Assembly (NCBI GenBank): GCA_026168455.1
Contig: CM047431.1
Span: 11,319,703-11,383,702, forward strand
Origin: Theocolax elegans
Taxonomy: Eukaryota; Arthropoda; Insecta; Hymenoptera; Cerocephalidae
Length of the DNA stretch: 64,000 bases
Direction of reading: 5' to 3'
Positions 36,061 to 46,032 of the stretch are shown here, one piece after another. The translations under genes and the position numbers were made by a program. The notes under the pieces were generated by a model. That model was not told the DNA's origin. It did no database searches and worked only from the letters and a program-made list of their open reading frames with translations. The stretch's first letter is position 1, and every line of letters starts with the position of its first letter.

Positions 36061-37472
36061 AAAGTTTCGGTAAACTTATCCCGTATATTTCATGTAGATG
36101 TATTACAAAAAAATTTAATTTAATGATAGATTCAGGCTCTCAAGGAAATATTATTAAATTTAGCGCCTTACCATTGGATATGAATATTTGTACTGATGAA
36201 ATAATATTAATAAAAGGTATTTCAGATGATATTAATAAATGTATTGGTACAGTTAAAATAAAAATTTTAAATTTTCCTACTAAATTTCATGTTGTTAGCG
36301 ATTCTTTTGGAATTATATATGATGGAATTTTAGGTGCTCAATTTTTTAATGAAACAGAGACCATTATTAATTTTGATAATAAAACTCTCATTTGTAATAA
36401 TATGATAGTACCTTTTAGACAAGATTTTAATGTAGAACAAGAGTTAGAAATTAATAGAGTAATTAATATTAATATTAAAAATAATACTGCTTTACCTTTT
36501 ATTGATATTTTGAATAAAAATGATGGTAATAAAGGTCAATTTTTAATAGATACTGGTGCTGAAGGCAGCCTCATAAAGAAGAGCTTAATACCTCAATTTT
36601 GCAACATAAATAAGTCTAGGGCTATATATTTAAAGGGAGTAAATGGTGATTTTATACCTACTTTAGGATCAACCGAAATTTCGTTGTTAGGTTATACAAT
36701 AGATTTCCAAGTTGTACCGGATGAATTAAGTATTCCTTGTGAAGGTATAATTGGAGTAGAATATTTGGAAAAATCAAAAGCAATAATAGATTTTGGAGCT
36801 GGAATGTTTAAGGTTCAAGATAAAATTCAAATATTAAAACCTCGTGTAGAATTTACAGTACCAAAAATAAACGAAATGCAAAATGGAAATTATTATGATG
36901 AATATGATAGTGATAATTCAATACAGACTAAATACGAAAATCCCGAGTTTAATTTTACTGATAAAAAAATTAATTTAAGTGAAAGTTATAGTTCATATTT
37001 TTCAACGGAACAAGTTTTTAAAGATTTAAATATAGAATCTAAACTATTTGAAAATGATACTGCTTATCTTAATATTTGTAGTAGTCAATTAAGGTCTAAT
37101 TTAAAAGAAATAAGTACAGTAGAAACTAAATTATCTCGTTTAGATAGGTTAAAGGGTTTAATGAAACTAAATTATCTTAAGGATAAGGAATTAGATCAAG
37201 CATATAGGTTAATAAAAAATAATTTAGATATGTTTTATTTAGAAGGTGATGAGTTAACAGTAACCAATGTAGTAACTCATAGGATACCTACGGTTGACGA
37301 TATACCGGTGAATACAAAACAATATAGGTTACCTCATACCCTAAGGGATGAAGTAGAAAGGCAAGTACAAGAATTGTTAAAAAAAGGAATTATAAGACAT
37401 TCAAGATCGCCTTATAATACTAGTCTCTGGGTCGTACCAAAAAAGGCAGGATCGGATGGTAAACCAAGATAG
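36036..37472 (+). pseudogene. pol: pol of element B, part 1: two tandem retropepsin domains and RT start
   Basis: This frame overlaps gag by 25 nt in the -1 frame, consistent with frameshift expression. It holds two aspartic-protease-like domains in a row: LMIDSGSQGN (Asp32) with partner motif DGILGAQFF, and FLIDTGAEGS (Asp172) with EGIIGVEYL. Retroviral proteases work as homodimers, so a tandem pair could act as a built-in heterodimer or have one regulatory half. A linker follows, then the RT entry region (HRIPTVDDIPVNTKQYRLP, GIIRHSRSPYNTSLWVVPK). An in-frame TAG at 37470-37472 breaks the frame inside RT; the same frame remains open after it. Confidence 0.88.
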
Positions 37473-39002
37473 CGTGTAGTATTAGATTTTAGACCTCTTA
37501 ATGAAAAAACGATTCCAATGTCTCACCCAATACCAAATATTACGGATATTTTAGACCAAGTAGGGAATGCGTGCTGGTACTCAGTGATGGACTGCGTGGC
37601 GGGGTTCCACCAAATTTTATTAAATGAGAAGGATGCAGAGAAAACTGCTTTCTCCACAACCTCTGGGCATTATGAATTTGTTCGAATGCCCTTTGGATTA
37701 CGAAACGCTGGTGTAGAATACCAGCGAGCGATGAATTTTACCCTACAAGGATTGATCGGAAAAGGTGTTTTTGTTTATATGGACGATATTGTTATTTATG
37801 CAAAAACATTAGAAGAACATGAAGAATTGTTTAATGAAGTAATGGATAGACTACGCAAAGCTAATTGGAAATTGGAACCTGAAAAATGTAATATTTTGAG
37901 AAAGGAGGTGACATATTTATCGCATATTCTAAGTAAGGATGGAATCAGACCCGATCCTAATAAGGTTAGAGCAGTAAGAGAATTTCCTCGACCAAAAACT
38001 GAGAAAAATATACGACAATTTTTAGGTTTAGCTGGTTATTATCGTCGATTTATTAAAGATTTTGCTAAAATCGCAAAACCATTGACCAAACTTTTACAGA
38101 AAGATAATAAATTCGAATGGAATGAAAATACAGAAACAGCTTTTATAACCTTAAAAGATATTTTATGTTCTGTTCCATTATTAGCATTTCCTGATATGAC
38201 TCAACCATTTATAATTACAACAGATGCATCAGGATATGCTATAGGTGGCATACTTTCTCAAGGAAAGCTTGGAAAGGATAGGCCAATAGCCTATACTTCC
38301 CGCGTTTTAAGAGGACCCGAGTTAAAATATGATACTTATGAAAAGGAAGCACTTGCAGTTATTCATGCAGTTAAGGAGTTCAGACCTTATGTTTTTGGAA
38401 GAAAAGTAACAATTGTAACTGACCATCAACCTTTAGTATGGTTTAAGACTGCTAATTTAAATACTCGCGTTCAAAAATGGAGGTTCAAACTTTCGGAGTA
38501 TGATTATAATATAATTTATAAACCGGGTAAACAAAATCTTCACGCTGACGCATTGTCAAGAAATATACCAACGACAGAACAGATTAATGTTATAACTCGT
38601 AGACAAAAATTATTACAAGAGGCTGAAAATACCAAAAATGACCAAGAGAAAAATCAAATTAAAAGTAAAATAGAAGAAGTCAATTATGCAGAGAGTAGTG
38701 ATAGTAATAGTGATGTAGAAGCAGAAATTAGTAAGCGGGATAGTCATAATAGAGTTAAAAAAAATGTTAAAAATAATATACGTAAATCAATTCATAGTTC
38801 TAGTAGTTCATTATCTTCGCCAGATGAAGATTTTAATCAAAATAAGCTAATAGCTTCAAAAGAAAATAATTTATCATCTTTTAATGAAACTTCATCTGAT
38901 GAGGATATAATAGATAAAATTTTTAATAATAAAAATCAAATTACAAATAACATAGTTGAGACCAAAGAATTATCACTAAAATATAGTCTATTATATAGAT
39001 AG
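37473..39002 (+). pseudogene. pol: pol of element B, part 2: reverse transcriptase and RNase H
   Basis: The same frame as the protease part continues after the TAG. RT motifs: VVLDFRPLNEK, VMDCVAGFHQ (first catalytic Asp), FGLRNAGVEYQ (family usually has Ala-Pro here), and YMDD at 37776-37787. RNase H follows: ITTDASGYAIGG, YEKEALAV, TDHQPL and HADALSRN. The tail after RNase H is Ser/Asp/Lys-rich. It stops at 39000-39002, but the next frame opens at 38980 and carries on the conserved inter-domain region, so a one-base frameshift near 38980-38990 is likely. B's LTRs are almost identical, so TAG and frameshift are young or sequence errors. Confidence 0.9.
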
Positions 39003-40464
39003 TAGTGGTAAGCCATGTGACGATGGAGCTCAAGGGTTATTTTTAGCTAATAAAATACCAGAGAAACAAAATTTAGAAGTAGGTACTATTAATACTTATA
39101 AGCGTATAAATAATAAATATCTAATTGCGTTATGCATTCGTGGACCTACTCCTAAATCTCAAATTTATATTAAAAAACAAATTTATAATACACTATTAAC
39201 GTTAAAGCAAATAATACAGGTAAAAAAAATTAATGAATTTAGTATAGCCAAAAGTAAATATATAGAAAATGTTAGTTGGTTAGAAGTTTTAGAATTAATA
39301 GAATCAGTGTTTAAAAATACTAATATTAAGGTTATAATTTGTAAAGGAATATTGAAATATGTACCTGAAGAAAAAAGGAATGAAATATTTTACGAGCTTC
39401 ATAGCTCACCTATAGGAGGTCATAGAGGTATCTCAAAAACATATAATAGAATAAAGCAAGATTATTACTGGGAAGGTATGAAACAAGATATACAAAGACG
39501 TATACAGCAATGTCTTGATTGTCAGTTAAAAAAGCTTGTTCGATTAAAAACTAAACAACCGATGATTATTACTGATACTCCTGGTACAACGTTAGATAAA
39601 TTAGCAATGGACATTGTCGGACCGTTACAAAGAACGAACCAAGGTAACGAGTATATATTGACCATGCAAGACCAATTGTCTAAATTCTGTCTTGCAGTAC
39701 CTCTACCTAATACGCTTGCGAGTACAATAGCAGATGCTTTTATAAAGCGTTATATTTGCATTTTTGGAGCACCAAGAGTAGTTTTAACTGATCAAGGTCG
39801 AAATTTCTTAAGCAATTTAATGCAACGTATAGCAGAACGTTTTAAAATAAAAAGAGTAAAAACAACTGCTTTTCACCCACAATCGAATGGATCCTTAGAA
39901 AGATCTCACCATGCATTGGGAGAATTCTTAAAACAGTATGCTGAAAAAGATTTTGAATGGGATCAATGGGTTGACATAGCTATGCTGAATTATAACAGTT
40001 CTGTTCAAGAAAGTACTAAGCATACTCCATTTGAAGTACTATTTGGAAAATTAGCCAGACTTCCTTCAAGCGATCCACTACGAGAAGCTGACACATTACC
40101 TACGTATCAAGGATATATCATAGATTTAGTATCTCGTCTTACGGGTATTAGGAGGCTTGTATATGATAATTTAGTAAATTCAAAAATTAAATCAAAAAAA
40201 TATTATGATAAACATATCAATGAAAGAAATTTTAAGGTGGGAGATTATGTATTTTTATTAAAGGGTCCTAAACCCAACAAATTAGGAGATCATTATACTG
40301 GACCTCATAAAATCTTAGAAATAATTGATAAAAATAATGTTAAAATTTTATTTTATAAAACACCTAAAATTGTACACGCAAATCGACTACGTATTTCACA
40401 TATTAATCACGAAGTAAAAATGAAAAAGAAAAAAAGAAGAAAAAAAGACTCGGATAACGAATAA
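38980..40464 (+). CDS. pol: pol of element B, part 3: inter-domain region and integrase
   Basis: The frame opens at 38980 with a conserved errantivirus-like spacer domain (VYYIDSSGKPCDDGA, then YLIALCIRGPTPKS). The integrase follows: HHCC finger (ELHSSPIGGHRG, CLDCQLKK) and catalytic Asp in AMDIVGPL (39610), Asp in LTDQGRNF (39790) and Glu in GSLERSHH (39898), a D,D(35)E spacing. The C-terminal module contains YVFLLKGPKPNK and a GPHKI box, and the protein ends in a Lys/Arg-rich tail. It integrates B cDNA. All catalytic residues are present. Confidence 0.92.
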   Translation, partial: NIVYYIDSSGKPCDDGAQGLFLANKIPEKQNLEVGTINTYKRINNKYLIALCIRGPTPKSQIYIKKQIYNTLLTLKQIIQVKKINEFSIAKSKYIENVSWLEVLELIESVFKNTNIKVIICKGILKYVPEEKRNEIFYELHSSPIGGHRGISKTYNRIKQDYYWEGMKQDIQRRIQQCLDCQLKKLVRLKTKQPMIITDTPGTTLDKLAMDIVGPLQRTNQGNEYILTMQDQLSKFCLAVPLPNTLASTIADAFIKRYICIFGAPRVVLTDQGRNFLSNLMQRIAERFKIKRVKTTAFHPQSNGSLERSHHALGEFLKQYAEKDFEWDQWVDIAMLNYNSSVQESTKHTPFEVLFGKLARLPSSDPLREADTLPTYQGYIIDLVSRLTGIRRLVYDNLVNSKIKSKKYYDKHINERNFKVGDYVFLLKGPKPNKLGDHYTGPHKILEIIDKNNVKILFYKTPKIVHANRLRISHINHEVKMKKKKRRKKDSDNE

Positions 40465-40499
40465 GTTAGTTAATTATATTCTAATATAGGTTATTTTAT

Positions 40500-40513
40500 T
40501 TTTTTGTTTACAG
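40500..40513 (+). promoter_or_regulatory. Probable splice acceptor for env of element B
   Basis: A T-rich tract ending TTTGTTTACAG lies directly before the env ATG at 40514. That position fits a spliced subgenomic env RNA. The donor was not located. Confidence 0.55.
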
Positions 40514-41149
40514 ATGCATTTTATATTTACCTTTCTTGTTTTTATACATTCTACCTATGGGTTAATTGGATATGATTGCGGTTCGAGAAATCTTAACATA
40601 ACCACACTTTCTTTAAGGGAAGTAGGCGAGTGTAATATACCGAACAATTCTATAAATGTTACTCAGCGATATATTCAATTATTACAAATAAATGAATATT
40701 CCGAAACCATGGCAATACAATGTAAAGTAGAAATACAACGTAATGTATATTATTGTGGTTTTAATTCATGGGTAAAAATTGTAGATATCGGAGAATATGT
40801 AAAAGATGTTAGTCGCGAAGCTTGTCGAGACATGCATATGTTTGGAATGTATAATGCTGGTAATGGAAATATAATACAAGGGTTAAAATCAAATGCTACT
40901 TTCACTAGACCTATGACATTTGCCGGTTATAGCGGTGAAAACGGTAAATGTGATGGAGTCGGTTATATGGATCCCTATGGCGAATGGGAAAATGTTATTG
41001 TAAAAGGTACGATTAAAATAACTTTAACTGAACAAAGTGCTAATGTTAAATTAGATTCAAATACTATTCATTTACGATCTGGAAGTGTATGTCGTATGTC
41101 TGATGGAAGTTGCATTGATTTCGATATTTTGTATGAGGGGTTTAGCTAG
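40514..41149 (+). pseudogene. env: env of element B, N-terminal part: chuvirus-like glycoprotein
   Basis: A hydrophobic signal peptide (MHFIFTFLVFIHSTYG) precedes GYDCGSRNLNITTLSLREVG, a start pattern I associate with the glycoproteins of chuvirus-like negative-strand RNA viruses and their endogenous copies in insects. N-glycosylation sequons and several Cys residues follow. The frame ends with TAG at 41147-41149, and the ectodomain continues in another frame from about 41130. It is unlike the F-type env of element A: there is no furin-fusion-peptide block of that kind. The chuvirus assignment is from memory of family patterns and needs a profile search. Confidence 0.62.
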
Positions 41150-42398
41150 TAAAATGATAAATGTAGATAGTGTTAGTCAAATTATATATTCATTAGCATC
41201 TGAAGATATAACGTTTGCGCTTACAGCAAAAGGAAAGGAATTCGTTTGCGGTTATACTATTGTAAAGACAGAGCACCCCAAATTAGTAATTTTTGAGACA
41301 GATAAAGATAACAGTTTTGCAGAACATAAAAAAATATCAGTTTCTAATTTAGACATTTTCACTTATGTTAATTCTAAGTTTGTATATGTTGAACGACATA
41401 TACGAACTCAAATGAAGCAATTATACATTGATGTTCTTACACAGAAGTGTGATTTAGAAAGACAAACTATTAAAAATTCACTTGCCATCGCAACTCAAGC
41501 ACCAGATGAATTTGCATATAATTTAATGAAAGGACCCGGATATTTAGCTGTCCTAGGCGGAGAAGTTGTACATATTGTTAAATGTGTACCTGTAGAAGTT
41601 AAAATGTTTCATGGGAAACAATGCTACGCTGAACTTGAGGTATCAAAGAATAATAAAACTTATTTTCTTACTCCAAGAACGAGAATATTAAAAACAACGG
41701 GTACTCAAATGCCTTGTAATCCAGTCTTACCATCACTCTATTATGTAGATAATGAATGGTATAAAATTTTACCTAGACCAACAGAAGCTAAGGAACCTGC
41801 AATTATTAAACCAACTACGAGAGCAACTTGGAATTATACAAATCCAGTTAACTTAGCCAAATCAGGAGTTTATACTGATGTTGAGTTAAGCCATATTAAT
41901 GAAAGAATAATGTTCCCAATAGAAAGAGCAGCATTATTAAACGACATAGCAAGAGAATTACGTGGACATCCCATCATGGATGAAAATGGTGTAATTGTAA
42001 AATTGTTGAATGATGGAGCCGTAGAAAAAATTATTGATAACACCTGGGATCGGATGTGGAGTAAATTCTTAACATTTGGAACTGCTAGTGCAGGGATCAT
42101 TGCTATATTTATGATCTTTCAAGTTATTAAAACAATAATAGACATATTAATTCAGGGCTATGCCTTACATGCAGTGTATGGATGGTCACTTCATCTGTTA
42201 GGAGCAATTTGGAGGTCAGATACACATCTATTAATCTACTTAGGGAGAAGACCACCACAAGAAGAAACCAATGTCGAACTGGGTAGAGAACTTTTAACTC
42301 AACCAACGAATATTAATGTACCACAGTCGTCTAATGCAGTTAATGAAGAAAATAAACCTACTGAAGTTGCAAAGCAAAAACCTTTCTTTCAATTGTAA
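41130..42398 (+). pseudogene. env: env of element B, C-terminal part with membrane anchor
   Basis: This continues the ectodomain after a one-base frame change. Features: HGKQCYAELEV, FLTPRTRILKTTGTQMPCNP and VDNEWYKILPRP, a Cys/Trp pattern I link to chuvirus-type glycoproteins. A C-terminal hydrophobic anchor follows (FGTASAGIIAIFMIFQVIKT), then GYALHAVYGWSLHLLGAIW and a polar tail to TAA at 42396-42398. The ATG at 41085 is an artefact of the frame; the homologous part begins near 41130. Confidence 0.62.
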
Positions 42399-42540
42399 AC
42401 GAATCTGTTTGAGTTGTGATTAATAATCTTTATTTCATTATTTTATTTTTTGTAATTTTTTTTTTCTCTTAAAATTTATTATTATAATTGTAAACTCAGA
42501 GATCGATTAATAGTTATCTTTTTAGATAACTACTAACCGT

Positions 42541-42553
42541 TTTAGTATGGGGG
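42541..42553 (+). promoter_or_regulatory. Polypurine tract region of element B
   Basis: TTTAGTATGGGGG directly abuts the 3' LTR start at 42554. The G-run is where plus-strand priming is expected; the tract is short and not purely purine. Confidence 0.55.
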
Positions 42554-44365
42554 TGTGACGTCTCCGTCAAGTTTTATAGAAAATAATAAGAAGAAAACTT
42601 AGAATATATGTAGAATATATATATATAGGAAAAATTAAAGAATTTTATGAGCGGCTTCGATGCGTACCGAGTGAGAGACTTCTCTCGCTTTACAACTCGA
42701 CCCTAGTCAAGTGAATTGTAACCAGATGTGGCGCTTGACCTGCGTTCGATGCGAATGAACATCGATGCATCTTCTATGCGTTTTTAAGCTATGTTAAGAA
42801 GTCTTACCAAAAAAATATTATTTTAAATATTATTTCCATTTCTTTTATATTATAATATTCTGTTATTATAAAAAATAGTGTTAATTATATATTTTTATAT
42901 AATACCCTATATTTTCTTTTATACTCTTTTATAATAATAATAATTTTACTATTTTAATTAATAATTAAAATTCTATAAATATAATTTTTTTTTTAATACT
43001 TTAAAATGATTATTAGATTCAACCATAATTCAACAATAAATAATAGTTAAATGAATATCTGTATATTTTATAATATAACTTTTTATTAAATTAACATACA
43101 GCTTTCATTCAAATTTGTAAATGTATAACTTTTTATACAGAATTTAATTATTATATCTAATTTTGAAAATATCTATCATTTATTGTTTAATTAAGAAATA
43201 TTATAAAATTAAGAAAAAGCGAGCGTGCGAGAGAGAAGGAAATATTGTCCCTCTCTACTTTACTTTAAGGGCTCCGAAAATTTTCTCCTACTCTGTTCTT
43301 TATCTTTCTCTTACGTAACGAGCATATATGTAGGAAGGCGTGTGTGGGCGTTAACTTGGTCTACAATTGGTGCAGCTTTTCTCCCGTTTAAGAAAATTCG
43401 AGCAAGGAAAATTCAAGGATCATCCTCATTCGTCGAAATTGAAGCACTTTGTCTTACACATTGGTTCAAATGAGCTCGTCACCGTATAAAAAGGCCAGCA
43501 CCAAGGACCACAGCATCATTCATTGATCACCCCTCGAGTGGAGAAATTTATGGTTGATCTAGTCCACAGGCGGACTAGAGGCAACTTGGTGTTTCACACT
43601 CAATTTTTCTATTTTCAATTCTTAATTTTTCATTTATATTCAAATTCAATCTATATTGTAAAATATTATATTAAAATTAAAATCCAAGTATTAAAGAGGA
43701 AAAACATAATAAAAAAAAGTAATTCAAATTTTATTATTTCAACCTATTTAGAATTAAATAATAATCAAAGAGAGTAAGTTGACGAAGAGAACTTTGGGTT
43801 CACTTGGAAACAAGGAGAACTTTGTGGTTCATTTGGGCAATTTTTCTCTTAGTAAATAGAGTAAACTGTTAAAGAGAACTTTGGGTTCACTTGGAAACAA
43901 GGAGAACTTTGTGGTTCATTTAGCAAGTTTTTCTTGTATCAAACAGAGTAAGTTGTCGAAGAGAACTTTGGGTTCACTTGGAAACAAGGAGAACTTTGTG
44001 GTTCATTCGACGAATTTTATTATTAGTTTTTTTGTTTACATATAAGATAGACAGCATTTTAAAATAAGGATAAAATCAATAAAAATCGGATTTAAGAAAG
44101 GAATAAAAATCAAATTAATTAATTTTGGTAGATAAATCAATTTTTAAAGTTTAAGCACGGTAGCTCTTTATATTTTTGAGTTGTACGTTTTCTAGATGCT
44201 TCAACCCTGCTATTATACGAAAGTATAGGCTAAAAGGAAGCGCGCCGCGTTGTATGTAGCGAACCGAAGGAAAAGAGACATTTTTTTTATGACTCTATAT
44301 AACGGTCAACTCTTTGCCGAATTTTCACTTTCTCGTTCCTTCAGAACGCTCAAACAACAGTCACA
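42554..44365 (+). repeat. 3' LTR of element B
   Basis: A 1812-bp match to 30833-32617. I noticed three substitutions (near 43445, 43593 and 44236) and one extra 27-bp segment beginning AATTGGTGCAGC at about 43364 that is absent from the 5' LTR. The length difference is fully explained by that segment. Confidence 0.95.
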
Positions 44366-44369
44366 TATG

Positions 44370-44680
44370 GTAGCATTTTAGCCACTTTGACTGTAATTGG
44401 AGTTTGTTTATGGAAGTATTGTCCCTTGGGGGGAATCCCCTTAGTTACTAATGTTTATAGATTGTTCACAGGAAACCGACGAACTCGATCACGTGCTACA
44501 CACGACGAAGAACTTCAAGAAAACAATGCAGTAAATAATCAAAATATAAACCTCCAAGACAGGGTTCCAATGCAAGCACTAATACCATACCAACAAAGTT
44601 TCATGACAACCAATCCAGTATTCGGAAATTTGCCTATACGACAAAACCAAATAACACCATGGTATCAACATACGCCTTAG
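44370..44680 (+). pseudogene. env: env of element A, C-terminal anchor and tail, displaced by element B
   Basis: Directly after the second TATG copy the A env frame resumes with a hydrophobic segment (ILATLTVIGVCLWKYC) expected for the transmembrane anchor of an F-type protein. A basic stretch (TGNRRTRSRATHDEE) and an Asn/Gln-rich cytoplasmic tail follow, ending at TAG 44678-44680. It is separated from its ectodomain by 13.5 kb of element B. Confidence 0.88.
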
Positions 44681-45757
44681 ATGGCCCAAAACATTCCGTT
44701 CACGTATTAAAAAAAAATAATAATAATAAGAAAATAGTAGTTAAATTTACAATAGATATACTCTGAATAAATACACGTAGTGGAATATATTGCGAAACTT
44801 AAAATATACTTTTATAACTGTACAAATTTTTGCTACAATCTAAATATACAAAACAAGCAATTTTCCCTTTCGAAACAAATAGACAATTGCACAAATTTTT
44901 TAATATCTTCAAAAATACAATTATTCCAGTGAAATTGTTAGAATATAAATAGATAAATGATACAATATAGAGAATTCAAAAATGTTAACTCGCAAGGAAA
45001 AGAGAAGGTGTATAGATATACATGCACATATATATATATATATGTATATATATGTTCTTTCGAGTTACTAACAATAGCCAGATCCTTTCAGGAGAACTTG
45101 ATCCTCGAATTACGTTGATATGAAAGCGTGCAAAAAAAAAAGAAAAAATATAAAATGTAAACCCAGAATCATAGGGTAAATACATAAATATTAGAACATC
45201 CCAAAAAAAAAAGAAAAAGAAGGTGGATGGCTAATAAGCAATACAACTTAGTATTAAAGAGGAAGAATTAAATTCAACCAAATAAAGTCAGTATATACCT
45301 GACCTGGCCAGAAAGTAACTTGAAACTGAAAAAATATACGTAAAGAAATGGAAGAGAGTAAAATATTTTTGAATACTACTTTATAAAGAAGTTTATAATT
45401 TACAAATAAATTTAAATAAAAAAAAAGAAGAAAAAATAAAAGAGAAATTTTAACCACTGGAATAATTTAAAATTCAAAGTAACAAATTGAAATCTATATA
45501 AAGTAATATTAAGTCACATTAGAAGTAGGAATGATATAATTATATCGCAGCAATAATTTTTATTATCTTCTCCAAATGATTAAAATTATTGTAGTAAGCT
45601 TATTATGTAAACAAGTGAACATACACAAAAGAAAATATAATGTAAATCATATCTGTATAAAGAGAGAGAGAAAGTTGTATAAACATCTTGTACCTACGAA
45701 CTGTTATCATCTTTAGTAATATGACCGTCGAGGTCGCCGGTCTTACGGCCTCGGACG
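44681..45757 (+). other. 3' untranslated region of element A
   Basis: AT-rich, no supported gene. It contains an (AT)n stretch near 45030-45052 and a GC-richer last 40 bp just before the 3' LTR. No clean polypurine tract is visible next to the LTR. Confidence 0.75.
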
Positions 45758-46032
45758 TGTTACGGAGCGAAAGCTTCCGTATAGAGCTCGCGCACATCCA
45801 CCTGACACCATATTCACACAGACTTTGCCGAATATGCAACGTTGCATCTCCCCGCTTAACTAACCATTCCGAGGCTTTAAGTAAGGAGACCACGGGTATC
45901 CCGGGCCTTTTTGCCTTTTCCGATCGAGACATTAGTGTAGGGCGAGAACTCTCTCTCTCAACTGATTGTACAATAAATTAATATGAACTCGTATTAACGT
46001 AGTTTCATTGCGATAACCTTACCCACGTAACA
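45758..46032 (+). repeat. 3' LTR of element A
   Basis: 275 bp with TGTTAC...GTAACA ends. It differs from the 5' LTR by about eight substitutions and one CT unit. The ATAT target copy and resumed satellite core (CTACGAAGTGAGA) follow at once. Confidence 0.93.

Larger units (their letters stand above)
30829..44369 (+). mobile_element. LTR element B: young Ty3/gypsy element with extra ORFs and env
   Basis: The target duplication TATG is at 30829-30832 and 44366-44369. LTRs are 1785 and 1812 bp; I see about three substitutions plus one 27-bp indel between them, so insertion is recent. Order: LTR, PBS, ORF0, small ORFs, gag, protease-RT-RNase H, integrase, env, polypurine tract, LTR. The 13.5-kb length is at the large end for gypsy elements. 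Pol has one in-frame TAG and one frameshift, and env has one frameshift. B is inserted in the same orientation as A. Confidence 0.95.

Noticed and set aside
13387..46032. Reading 13387-46032 as one giant 32.6-kb retroelement
   Set aside because: Two sets of pol and env, a second LTR pair with its own TATG duplication and a restored env frame show nesting instead.
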